64,000 nt of DNA, taken from the NCBI GenBank assembly GCA_012862575.1, contig BLSF01000074.1, positions 1-64,000 of the forward strand, given 5' to 3'. The first letter of the stretch is position 1. Each line of letters starts with the position of its first letter. Below are positions 29,601 through 40,236 of the stretch, one piece after another. Under the pieces are notes generated by a model. That model was not told where the DNA came from, searched no databases, and was given only the letters and a program-made list of their open reading frames with translations. The position numbers were made by a program, and so were the translations under genes. Source of the stretch: Parietichytrium sp. I65-24A. Its lineage: Eukaryota; Sar; Bigyra; Thraustochytrida; Thraustochytriidae.

Positions 29601-32600
29601 GCGTCTATATCGTCCCCTACCTTGATGCACCTTGTTTGGACGATCGCTGCGAACGAGGATGAGGGAGAAAGAATCAGATGCGTGGCACTTTCATTGCTCA
29701 TGGTGCTACCAATTCCGGACGATGTTGCAGAGCGTTGCATTATTGCACTTATCCGAAATTTCTTGTTTCCTGAAAGCGATCCATCTGCCTACGCGCTTGA
29801 CAAGATTAACCCAGCGCTTGTCACACATGCGGGCCATGTTTTTGGTCACGTTCAATTTTCACCTAAAGGTCATGAGCTTCTCACACAACTGAAGGTGGTT
29901 CAGCTCTTATTGATGATTGCAATATCTTCGTGTAACTCACTTGCGGAGGGGGACGAGAGTGCATCGTGTACCTGCGCCCCTGGTACATCGCAGACCTACA
30001 TGTGCGAAACTTGCGAACGCTGCAATTTACAAGAGCAGATGGCAGCCACGTTGGAGGCGCTCTTCCATTTGGCAACGAACTCCCAGACGCAAGTATACCT
30101 GTGCAAGTATGCGCTAACTCACTTGCTGCAAATGGCTTGGACCGTTCGAGACGGATATCACCAATCTGTAATCGCTGGTATTCTGAGCAAAATCGTTTCC
30201 AACCCCAAAAATCACACACAGGTTTATGATCTAGAGTTGAGCGCAAGGCGAGCCCTTTGTTTTTCAAATCCAAGCGGCGGCGTGGATGAGAGATGGAACA
30301 CCGAGTCCAGCAAACGCAAAGATGTCCTGGAGTTTCTGCTGCCCTGCACGACGGACGAGCCTCGAGGAGCCCGTGCGAGTCGCAAAGACTTCATAGCTTG
30401 GTTCCAGGAGCTCAACACAGGTCGTGACTCATTTGCCCAGCTTGACGAGGGGAAGGAGGGCGCTGGAGACTCAGAGGAGCAAGCTCGATTCATTCAGCGC
30501 CTCGTTCGCGAGAACTCGCTTGGCCACTCCAGAGGGGAGAAAGAGTTTTGGAAGCTTATTAGAGAGCCCCGTCAGGAGTTGTGGAGTAGCAAAAATGCCG
30601 TGATCAGCCCAAAATCCAATCAGTCCAATGTGAGTAGTGGTATGGCGGCAACAGGAAACCGGTGGAGCCCAAAGGTTGGTTCCGTTGTTTCTCGCAAAGA
30701 CAATATTCACGTAAACCTCTCGGACACATTTCCTCATTCGCTTTACAGATTTTCCAAAGGGCAGCAAAACTCTGGGTGCGGTTTACAGAAACACGACAAA
30801 GATCGGTTTGGAATCTGTGATATCGCTCTGTTTCCTCACGTCAAAGGCTCACGCGTGTACAAGCAATCTGGAATGACAGCTTTCCAGGTCCAGCAAGACC
30901 CGACAGCATCGATACTTCGTCCAAACTCGCCGCTGTCTCCCTCCTCTCCGTCGTCAGCAAAGCAGCGGGTCGAAGAGGAGCGAAGAGAACAGGAGCCGGA
31001 GAGTGTATTCCTGTACCGCAAAGGGGGTAGTATTCAAATCGCCAATCAGGAGACCTGGCTTCAAGAGCACTTGTATGGGCTTCCAAAAGAACCTTTGGAG
31101 CTTGTGGACCTCGATCTCTGCACTGTTCAAATTGAGAATGAATTTTACCGTGTCTTGGATGCGTCTCAGCTAGTTGAAATTGATATGTCTCCAAGGCCTC
31201 TGTCCCCGGAACATCCGGACTTGCTGGAATATGACCAGGTGCTTTTTCGAAAACACTGCTTTTCCCCTAGTGATGGGGAAGGAGGTGGTGAAGCGCCCGA
31301 GATCTCTGAGCATCGCCAAAATCCAGGAGTTTATGAGCATGCGTTCAAAGCAGTCCTCGTTGGTGTCGCTCAACAGTACGGACTCCACTGCAGCGTTTTT
31401 AGGGCGCAAATTCGAATCCGACTCGCAAATTTTGTACGGGACGCCTCAAGAGGTGGCTGAACGCGCATTTGAGAAGGACTGGGCCATTTGCTTGCAGCGA
31501 AAGAATTTCCACTCTTTCGTTTTTAGTATTGCTGTGCGGGACAGCACAGACACTGGCGACCACGACGCAAACGTGCCTTCCACCCTGAAGCAAATCTCGC
31601 AGTTTTTTAAGCAGCATTATCGGGTCGTGTGTCTTTTGTACAGATTCTACTCCAGCTTAAGCATCGTCAATTCCGAGACTGGAGAGAGGGATATTCACGA
31701 TCTGGAGTGCATCAAGCTGGACAACTTACTCCAGCTGTGTAAGGACGCACGAATTTTAGGGAAAAACCCGGGGGCAACGACGCTCACCCGGGAGCACGTT
31801 AAGCAAATAATTCTTCAGCTTCTGTCCAAAGGAATTGCGCCAAAGCAGCAATCTCGGATACAACGTCAAGCTGCGCGCAAATGCAAAGCTATCAGCTTTG
31901 GGCGTCTCAAAGGGCTACACAGACATGGGTTTCTGGAGTTCATTTTACGAATCGCAGAATTGAAGTATTATAAGAATGAGCCGAGCAAGCCCAATCGATC
32001 AATGATCAATTCACTTCGGCAGCTTATGACTAAAAACCTTGCTCCGCTCGTGCAAAGCAACCAAAGCGCTCTGGACCCAGATCACTATAGAAGTGCAAGG
32101 CTCTACAAGGCGCGGGTGAACGAGTTACTGGCAGAGAACCAGGAGACTCTGGAGGAGCTATTTGGGAAATTTGCCGGGCATAGCAGAGACAGTGCGCGGT
32201 GGGGCGGAGCTCCGCAGAAGCGATTGTCACTCCCGGACTGGTGTGCGCTGCTTAGCTACCTCGAGCTCTATAGCCCTTATTTCACTCTTCGCGAGGCGGC
32301 CATAATCTTCAAGGCAAGTCTCTTTGAGGTCGTGGACTTGGCGCAAGATTGGGAAAAGCAGGTGACTATGACTTACACAGCGTTCTTGGAGGGCGTGTGC
32401 CGCGTTTCCGAAGCAATGTTCTTGCCCCCGGACGTTCTGCTGCAAAAGCATGACTTTGCGAATGTGCGCGAATTTCACGACTTTGCGAGGCGTTTAGACG
32501 TCTGGGAGGATCTCGCAGAAGATTACTTGCCAATGTGCGTGAATGATTTCACTACGCTTCGTGAATGGGATACTCAAAACACGACCTTGTCTGGGGAGAA

Positions 32601-33315
32601 TCACTCGCTTTTAGACGTGGTAAGCGTTGCCTCCAATAAGAAGCGCGCCGATGACGAGGAGCGCGAACTTAGCCTTCGCCGAGTCATGGGCAATTTTTTG
32701 TCGACAGGGCGCGACGGTTCTGTAAGCGCGGTTCCTGAGGGTGACGAAGCCTCTGTGGATGATAGCGAAGATGAGGAAGCAAGCCCCTACGAAGACGAGG
32801 AAGAAGAGGAGGAAAGTGTAGGTGAGGACAGCCTCGCTAAGGGCGGCAGCAAAGTTTTATTTACACGCAAGAGCAGAAGAAGGGTCGCCTCCAAGCCTTC
32901 AGGCCAGCAGCGTTCCAAGGCAAGTTCACTGCTGGTTCAACTAGAGTACAAACTTGGACAGTTGTTACAGCACACTTTAGTTGCACACTCTGCAATTCAC
33001 GCATCCAGCGGAGCTCAAGCCCGCTTTTGTCCTCACCGCGAAATACAGCTAGAGACCCGTCTCGCTACGCATTTTGGCGGATATACAGACGTCGCTGCTC
33101 TTGCATCTCTTTCGCGTCAGGACCGCCTCGCTTTACTAATGCGCGCCAGGAACCCTTGCGTTCGCGTACGCCAGCTATTTGTGCAATGCGATACTGGAGT
33201 TTCTCGCGAGAAGGCAATACGTGCGATGGCGCAGCTTGAGAACCCGTTTAGTAGCCCCCAAGATGCAGATGCTCGTGACGGGCTCAGACTCTACTTAGGT
33301 TCATCCGGACTCTAA
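26619..33315 (+). CDS. Giant helical-repeat (armadillo-like) protein with an internal frame change
   Basis: Two overlapping frames encode one apparent protein. The first (26619 to stop 31460) gives up to 1613 aa: a Gly-Ala low-complexity start, then long helical repeats of armadillo/HEAT character (about residues 180-1280), with a CTCAPG then CETCERC cluster near 1115. The second frame has coding character from about 31300 to its stop at 33315: an EF-hand-like helical domain (PDWCALLSYLELYSP, then LREAAIIFKAS), an acidic run (YEDEEEEEES) and a basic segment. A candidate 88-nt intron (31239-31326, CAG|GTGCTT to ATCCAG|GAG, phase 0) would join them into about 2202 aa. A one-base frameshift is the alternative. 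ATG 26619 is used, with ATG 26706 (MSESESVQ) also plausible. Scaffold function is likely; no name is recognised. Confidence 0.65.
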
Positions 33316-34308
33316 CCTTCAAACCTGTTTGACACACCAAAAAATCATGTACATTGACATTGTGAAATAAACACTATCAATCTTGCCACACTGGATTGCC
33401 TTCTTGATCAGCCATGTTTTCGGATTCGGAGGTTTCCCCACCAAAGTTTGCGGCATTTCCCAAGGCCGACTCGAGGTCCAGGAAGCCAAGCCAAGTCAAG
33501 CCTCCGCTCTGGAACCCACCGGTTGCTGGCCCCGCTGCAGAGTCGATCCCGATGCTATATGACTTGGTCAGCAAGTCTCTGACTCCTGAATATCATTCCG
33601 GCGTCCAAAATCGATGCAATCAGCCATTCCTGATCATTCCTGCTTATTCCTGCTCTCACTTGCGCCAGCGCTTTTGGGGCCCACTTCCCACTTTCACATC
33701 GCAACTCACAAGCCATTTCTCTACCATAGTAGACTAGCTTGAGTAGATAGAGTACCCCGAGGCTATCTCTTATACAGCTACTTAAGGGGCTACCGTGGCT
33801 AGCTAGTAGCTGTCAGTAGAGGATAGACTGGGATATCCCTGGACTCAGGAGAGACCCATCGTAGCGTTGCGTCTATGTGCTCTCGGAGCCAGGCAGTACT
33901 CAGTATCGTTTTCATAGTTTTCATCAGCACGCCTCCTTCCTCCTCCTTCCTCCCTTGTCCCTTCTTTGCTGTCATGATCATGATCATCAGAATAATCAGA
34001 ATTCAGAATTCAGATTGCCCTCACCCGCCTCTTTCAACTGCAAAGTGCAAAGTGCGCAGTGCAAAGTGCGAAGTGTGCCGCGGTCGCGGTCGTGGTTCTT
34101 ACTTGACCTTGCTCTTTCTTGTTTTTTATTTTTTGTTTTTTGTTCTGGGCTGGCTCGTGCAGTATTGTCTGGCTCGGGTTTCCCAAGCACAGCATCTGTG
34201 CTTTACTGTGCTTTGCCGTGCTGTGTTGTGCGCGGCGTTGTTCGCCTTAGTTTTGTGGCAGTGCGAAGAGGCCCGCGGCTGACGGAGAGCGGAGAGCGGA
34301 GAGCGGGA
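33316..34308. other. Intergenic spacer
   Basis: Promoter region of the sterol glucosyltransferase. Holds a TAG-rich patch (33720-33830), a TTCAGAATTCAGA motif (34000-34014) and a GTGCAAAGTGCGCAGTG-type direct repeat (about 34039-34075). A possible minus-strand small frame is listed separately. Confidence 0.5.
33377..33574 (-). CDS. Possible terminal exon or small protein, unknown
   Basis: Minus-strand frame with protein-like composition: GFQSGGLTWLGFLDLESAL, then NAANFGGETSESENM, ending NPVWQD. It lacks an ATG start; the frame begins at TTG. An ATG-led 52-aa frame lies just upstream (about 33560-33715), so a short two-exon gene is possible, but no frame-consistent splice could be settled. 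It overlaps only spacer, not other genes. Confidence 0.25.
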   Translation of the reverse strand: MLTKSYSIGIDSAAGPATGGFQSGGLTWLGFLDLESALGNAANFGGETSESENMADQEGNPVWQD

Positions 34309-37161
34309 ATGGGGGAGCGGCACGTGCGGCGGCGGGAGGCGCTCAAGTACGTGCTGCGTCTGAGTGGGTACGAGTCCGTTCGCGACGGTGGATACACGGT
34401 GTACTTTGTGCGCGTCGCGGTGGAGAGCGGCGAGGATGCCGTGCGCGGACGCATGTGGTTCGTGCGCAAGCGGTTCAGGGCTTTCTGGGCCATGCGCAAG
34501 GGCATCGTGGAGGCAAACGGCGTGGCACCGGAGCTGCCCCCGAAACGGTATTTTGGCAACTGCGACCCGGACTTTGTGCGCCAGCGCGCGCATGGGCTGT
34601 CCACGTTCCTGTGGGAACTGGCCGCGAGCCCGCCCATGTGCGCCATCAAGTGCGTGCACGATTTCCTATGGTCCGACGTGTGTGTGCCGCCCACAAGGAG
34701 CCTGTTGCCCAGCACGCCATTATCTAGGGCGGCGTCCGTGTCCGACATTGACGAGCTTCAGGACGCGGGCCCCTCAATGGCGACGGCGGGATTCAGCATT
34801 GACGAGTCCATGAGCGCAAGGTCACGAGCGCGGTCGACACGGAGGAAAGAGAGGGAGAAGGATCTCATCGAGCAGTCTACCACTGACATTGCGGATCTGC
34901 AGGGGTGCATGATCCTTCGCTCCGCGGAAGACCTGCAGCGGGCTTTCGCCCAGGAAGGGATCGTGTTTCCCGAAGATGACTTGGTGGAGTCGGACGGCGG
35001 GGAGAGCGACCAGGATGACGGCGAGGCGGCCTACTTTTCAAAAACGTGCTCCAACTTCATGCCCAGTTTTTACAATTGGTATTCGGGAGGCACACATAAG
35101 GCAAACACGGGCGCTGGCGCACAGAGCCCTTCGTCCACTCCAAGTGAAGATCATGCCACCAGCGAAGAGGAAGTATCTCTGTTAAACGGAGGGTCCTCGG
35201 CGGCGGTCCTCTCTTCGGAGCAAGATGATCAAATGCGACTTGCGATGTTGCCCAAGCTTCGGTTTGTCATCCTCTTGGTAGGTTCTCGTGGCGATGTGCA
35301 GCCATACGTTGCGCTGGGGATGGCGTTGCGTCGACGCGGGCATTACGTGAGGATAGGGGCTCACGAGTGCTTTCGCGGGTTTGTGAAAGAGCACGGCCTG
35401 GCATTTGCTCCTTTAGCCGGGGATCCTAAGGAGCTGCTCAAGATGGTGACCGAGAACAACATGTTTTCTTTCACGTTCGTGAAGGAGGGAATCTACACTC
35501 ACCGGACCTGGGTTTCTCACGTTTTGGATGATGCATGGGATGCCTGTACGCTCCCAGAGAATGAGCTCCGCCAGGACCCTGAGCCGGAAGGGATCGAGCG
35601 ACCACCGCGAAGCGATACGCGGCGCAATGTTGGGTCTGGCCCGGGATTTGCATTCGCTTCGAGAAAGTCCTCATTTCGAGCGGACGTAGTCATTGCCAAC
35701 CCTCCAGCATTTGCTGGTTGGCATATTGCAGAGGCGCTTGGCGTACCGCTCTTTATGAGTTTCCCGATGCCGTGGTCTAGGACTGCAAGCTTCCCGTCTC
35801 CCTTCACGAATGCCGAAGGAGAGGGAGCCGGCTCGCAGCTGAACTGGATGTCTTACGGCGCCGTAGATCGCCTGATGTGGCTTGGAACCGGGGACTTAGT
35901 CAATCGCTGGCGAGTAAAAACGCTGCGCATCTCGCCGATTTGGACAATGTCGGCCCGTGGCCATCGAGTCTTGCATGACAACAAGGTGCCGTATTTATAC
36001 CCTTGGAGTCCGCAGGTTCTACCAAAGCCAAAGGACTGGGGCTCACATATACACATTCCTGGGTACTGGTTTCTTGACGACGAGATCGAGCGCGAAAGCA
36101 AAATTTTGGGAGTCCCTACCGTAGTACGAGTCGCGCCAGAACTCGAAGCTTTCCTGTCAAACACAGGCGATCCTCCGATTTTTATTGGGTTCGGATCAAT
36201 AGTAGTTGCAAACCCAAAGCGCCTGAACGACATCATCATGCACACTGTAATTACTTTGGGTAAATCCCATCGTTTTGTGGTGCAAGCCGGCTGGGCGGAC
36301 GTGAACGTGTCAGGCATACCTGCTGAAATTGCTGAGAGAGTGTTGATGATCGGCCCTGTTTCTCACCGATGGCTCTTCTCTCGCTGTAAGCTCATAGTTC
36401 ATCACGGAGGCGCCGGCACAACAGCAGAGTCCCTGCGTGCTGGGAAGGCCTCCGTAATAGTACCATTTTTTGGCGACCAATTCTTTTGGGGCCGACAAGT
36501 CAAAGAGATTCGGGTAGGGACTAGGGTTCCCTACACCCGTCTCTCCGTAAAGAAGCTTTGCGTCGCCATCGAAACTGCCTTGGGGACAGGGATAAGAATG
36601 CGTGCTCAGGTGATGGGGGATGCGATTCGACGCGAGCGTGGCGTGGATGACGCCGTTGGCTTCATTGAGAGACGGATACTCGGGATGGACACGCTCTTGA
36701 CTATTGTCTCTAGCTATTCCGCTGCGCCAATTGGGGCAGAGAAGAACATGAAGCCGGAAAGCCTCGAAGCTGCGCTTTCAACCAATGAGCAGTGGCGCTG
36801 TTGGCCATATGTTAACCTTAAGGAGACCAAGAAGAGCACCAAGCCAATACGTGCCATTTCGTCGATAGGAAAGCGCGTCAAGGTAGTTGGGTCCGCGATC
36901 CGCTCCACCGTGAGCCCCGGTGCAAGTGGCAAGCCAGACAACTCCCGCGATGGGGTGGAGCTTCAAAGCGTATTGCAGTCCGAGGCTCTTCGACAAATTC
37001 CCTTCACAAAGATTCCGACCAAATCGTTCTCCCCATTTATTCCTAAGGGACACACGCGGTTTAGCTGGTTTCCCGTGAAGGGCCAGTCTCCAACGTCAAG
37101 TACCCGTGTTACGCTGCCTCCTGCTCATACGAGCTTTAGCTGGGGGATGCCCAAAAAGTGA
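34309..37161 (+). CDS. PX-domain sterol 3-beta-glucosyltransferase (UGT80/ATG26-type)
   Basis: 950-aa protein from ATG 34309. Residues about 10-125 look like a PX phosphoinositide-binding domain, including the ELPPKRYFGN loop and RAHGLSTFLWEL helix. A charged, Ser-rich linker (about 140-310) includes an acidic DDGEAA run. From about residue 318 the glycosyltransferase begins with VILLVGSRGDVQPYVALG, the hallmark of sterol glucosyltransferases. PIFIGFGSIV lies at about 623, and the sugar-nucleotide motif HHGGAGTTAESLRAG, then PFFGDQFFWG, at about 698-725. The family moves glucose from UDP-glucose to sterols at membranes. PX in place of the PH/GRAM module of fungal Atg26 is unusual. The upstream frame lacks ATG and is rejected. 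Confidence 0.88.
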   Translation: MGERHVRRREALKYVLRLSGYESVRDGGYTVYFVRVAVESGEDAVRGRMWFVRKRFRAFWAMRKGIVEANGVAPELPPKRYFGNCDPDFVRQRAHGLSTFLWELAASPPMCAIKCVHDFLWSDVCVPPTRSLLPSTPLSRAASVSDIDELQDAGPSMATAGFSIDESMSARSRARSTRRKEREKDLIEQSTTDIADLQGCMILRSAEDLQRAFAQEGIVFPEDDLVESDGGESDQDDGEAAYFSKTCSNFMPSFYNWYSGGTHKANTGAGAQSPSSTPSEDHATSEEEVSLLNGGSSAAVLSSEQDDQMRLAMLPKLRFVILLVGSRGDVQPYVALGMALRRRGHYVRIGAHECFRGFVKEHGLAFAPLAGDPKELLKMVTENNMFSFTFVKEGIYTHRTWVSHVLDDAWDACTLPENELRQDPEPEGIERPPRSDTRRNVGSGPGFAFASRKSSFRADVVIANPPAFAGWHIAEALGVPLFMSFPMPWSRTASFPSPFTNAEGEGAGSQLNWMSYGAVDRLMWLGTGDLVNRWRVKTLRISPIWTMSARGHRVLHDNKVPYLYPWSPQVLPKPKDWGSHIHIPGYWFLDDEIERESKILGVPTVVRVAPELEAFLSNTGDPPIFIGFGSIVVANPKRLNDIIMHTVITLGKSHRFVVQAGWADVNVSGIPAEIAERVLMIGPVSHRWLFSRCKLIVHHGGAGTTAESLRAGKASVIVPFFGDQFFWGRQVKEIRVGTRVPYTRLSVKKLCVAIETALGTGIRMRAQVMGDAIRRERGVDDAVGFIERRILGMDTLLTIVSSYSAAPIGAEKNMKPESLEAALSTNEQWRCWPYVNLKETKKSTKPIRAISSIGKRVKVVGSAIRSTVSPGASGKPDNSRDGVELQSVLQSEALRQIPFTKIPTKSFSPFIPKGHTRFSWFPVKGQSPTSSTRVTLPPAHTSFSWGMPKK

Positions 37162-37480
37162 GCCGGCCGAATTTGTAATTCGTTTCGCTCTCTCTATGGC
37201 TGTGGTCTTGCTCTCTCTTTTTCTACTAGATTCTCAAAACAACTTTACTTCATTCAGTGAAGGCACGATCTAACTATTTATCCCTTACCATGTAATTTCA
37301 ACAATTTTACAATTTGGCCATGTCGGAATGAAGGGAGAGATGTTTAACTAATTATGGTATCGTTTAAGTCTCATTTTGTGATGTATCGGTGAATTGAAGC
37401 GCAAGGAACAATATACTATGGTATCATTTCCTGTATGTAGAGGCACTTTTCGTTTTGGGCCTGCTTGGATTTTCGGAAGC

Positions 37481-38395
37481 TCAAAGGCCAATTGCCGGTG
37501 GCGGAGCAGCGCCAGATCCACCGCTCGCTGGCTTCACAACAAGCCTGCTGATAAGTCCCATTCTGCCCCCCTGAACAGGGATCACAACCTTGATGTAGTC
37601 TTTGAATGACCCTCCCAACCCGTTTTCGAGATCTCCTTCAATGAGGGTCACAAAGGTGCCCTTTGGAACAGCTACAATGTTGAATTGGCGCATTACAGGC
37701 GAGTTTTCTAAATAAAAGCATTCGAGCGGGAGGTCAGCGAATGTTTCGTGGTTGCCTACAAATCATCGTGAAATGAAAACTTACCGTCGATCAGGTGGTC
37801 GGCGACTAGAACGAGGTCCTTACTGCTCGAACCAGTTGCCGGTGGAGGTGGCGCACCAGGCTCAAACATTGCCATTCGAAGCAAGTCCTTCCCGCTCTCA
37901 GCTGCCTGCAAACTTCCACCACTAACAATTTCAGTGGACGTTGACGGCGCTGGAGCAGGAGCTGCCACGGTCGCAACAGCAGTTTGCGCCTGGGCGGGAA
38001 TTTGCACAGTTATCACAGACCCCGGTGCGGCCCCCGGGGGGCACGAGACGTTAAAATTGGAACCCTGATAAGATAGCGTGAATGGCATGCCTGGGGACAC
38101 ACCTGGAGGCACTGTCACCTGAACAGTTGTCATAGCAGATGCAGTTGCGACCGCATTGGCTCTTCTCGCGTTTTCAGCTTCCAAGCGCGCCATTTCTGCC
38201 TCCTTCATCGCCGCGGCCGCATTTGCATTCGCCATCGCTATCTCCTCCTGAGTTCGAGCTTGCTGGCGCTTCCTCTCTTGGCCGCTGTTCGAGGCCACCG
38301 CGACGCAAAGTGAGCGGTTAGTTGAGCGAAAGCGGTCATTTCTAAAGTTGGGCTACTTACCGATGCACTGCGGCTCCGACCATCAATCCGGTCAT
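37481..38395 (-). CDS. PPGVxPG-motif protein, three exons
   Basis: Predicted 253-aa protein from minus-strand exons 38395-38361, 38284-37785 and 37707-37481. Exon 1 encodes only 11 residues plus two bases (MTGLMVGAAVH). Exon 2 begins with a helical EEIAMANANAAAAMKEAEMA segment, then VTVPPGVSPGMPFTLSYQG, then VSCPPGAAPGSVITVQIPA. These paired PPGxxPG beta-type motifs are of a kind widespread in stramenopile proteins. A Pro/Ala linker precedes a short basic C-terminus. Both introns (38360-38285, 76 nt; 37784-37708, 77 nt) have GTAAGT donors and AG acceptors, and the phases agree. Function unknown. Exon 2 also has an in-frame GTG that could mislead a gene finder. Confidence 0.7.
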
Positions 38396-40236
38396 GACCG
38401 GTCTCCTGGGTCCGCCTGCGCGCAACAAACGAGGCACAATCACTCAATCCGTCAGCCACTCGCCCGAAATCGCCCACGCACGCTACCTGGCTGGCCGGCG
38501 ACGTTTCGGCTGGAGGTCCCGCGCGCCATGATTGCGAACTTACGACGAACTACGACCACCATTCTTCCACCGCTTCTTTCGCTCTCGCGGCTACGTTATG
38601 CGCCCCTTCTTGTGCTCTGCGTCCGCAGCTGCAAGCCGTCTCCACTGTCTTCTCGCGAGAGTTGGCGGGATGCTTGTGTTGTTTTTGGATTTGTCTGCTC
38701 TGACCGCCAAATTAGAGAACACTAACACAAACACATACCGGAAAGGAAAAATTGAATCACTACGATGCACATGCACAAGTGATAGTAGGTACCGGTTGTT
38801 CCGTCCTGTTGCCAAGTGCTCAGTTACTCAGCTGATCTGCTCAGTGGCAAGGCAACTGTGGCAACTGTGCTGAGCTCAGCATAGCACAGTCGCGCACAGT
38901 CCGCCATCATCATGATGATCACATTCATCATACCGCATTTCACATTATCACATGATTTTGCGGGCTGTCATGCTCCTCTGAATTACTGGTACTGACAGTG
39001 AGTACCGGTACTTATTTTTTTTTCGATCGTCTGTAATGTTTCAAGATGTTTCAAAGTGTTCGCGACGGAGAGCACTCGAACCGGTATTTGGAAGGATAGT
39101 GCTCGAGTACTTGAGTACGTAGCACACGCGCGCTGGTCCTGTAACCTCAATGATCAGTTCAGAATTCAGATTCAGATTCACAGTCAGAAAATAGTTTTCT
39201 GACAGTGAGTTCTACACAATTCAGAACAATTATTTGTTGACAGTGAGTCTGGATTTGTCAACGTATACTCTATCCAGTGTCGTTTCGCGTGAAGAAAGAG
39301 CTGACCAGGAACGCCCCGGATGTTTTCGTGGATCATCCAAGACACCAGTGTGCGTGTCTCGCAGTGTCTGTCAGAATTCAGAGATATTCAGAGTTCAGAA
39401 TTCAGAACAGAATTCAGATCGTTCCTGAACTAGTCAAAACTGTCACGATCGAGTAGTAAGCATTGGAGTAACTGGAGGGGAAGGACTACAGGACTACTCC
39501 GCCATATACTGATTTACGCAAGGAAGCGCCTACTGAGCCTACTGTTCCATAGCTATGAAATAGAGGGAAAAAGCTTGTCTTGTCAAAAGGCTTATATCAT
39601 GCATTAGTGGTAATAGTACCGGTACGGAAAGAAGTAATCTAAATGCAAACTCGCCAGGACCACAGAAAGTGGTGATTGATTGCTTCATGGTGAAAGGTGG
39701 CTTGCTGTGTTGGAGTGTTGTGACTGCTGTGACTGCTGTGACGACCGAACAAAGGGCGAGGAGAACGAGTGTGGAGACAGCAGCGCTGGTGTTTCGGCGT
39801 TTGACCTTGACCTGTCTGTGGAGGTACGTACGCAAGGGAGAGAGGATGAGAGAGGCGAGGTGGGCTGGGGGAGCGGGTGTCGATGTCGTCAAGGGTGGCT
39901 CTTTTCTTCATGACATGATATCCTCCATGTTCTTGTCATCTACAGCTTGAGCCGAAAGTGAGACGCTTGGCTGTCTATCGAGCTTTCGCAGTTTGAGTGT
40001 GAAAGGTCTGGTGCAGCCGAGCGGAGAAGCTCCGAGGCTTGGTGAAGATATGTTTGGAGATTTTGTTACTGACAATGGTTATTCTGCAGCGATGGCTTGA
40101 ACACCATGGTCACAACCTGCGAGACAGACTCGACACAAAAAATATTGACTTGGTTTCCTCGGGAAATATTTACACATTACACCATGCACTGAGCATGTGA
40201 CGGTCAAGTCAGGCTACCGGGACCATCTTGTTAGAA
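38396..40236. other. Intergenic spacer with dispersed motifs
   Basis: About 1.8 kb without a supported gene. Contains three copies of the dispersed CTGACAGTGAGT motif (38988-39013, 39198-39210, 39237-39248) and TTCAGAATTCAGA clusters (39158-39176 and 39370-39418). The open frames at 39539-39950 on both strands overlap TGACTGCTG-type repeats and look like chance. Confidence 0.5.

Noticed and set aside
33877-34308. Extended N-terminus for the sterol glucosyltransferase gene
   Set aside because: The extension starts with GTG and contains poorly conserved Ser/His/Phe-rich sequence. ATG 34309 leads straight into the PX domain.
39539-39950. Pair of overlapping frames on both strands
   Set aside because: No ATG-led conserved domain. 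The interval contains TGACTGCTG repeats and the two strands are equally open, as for chance frames.
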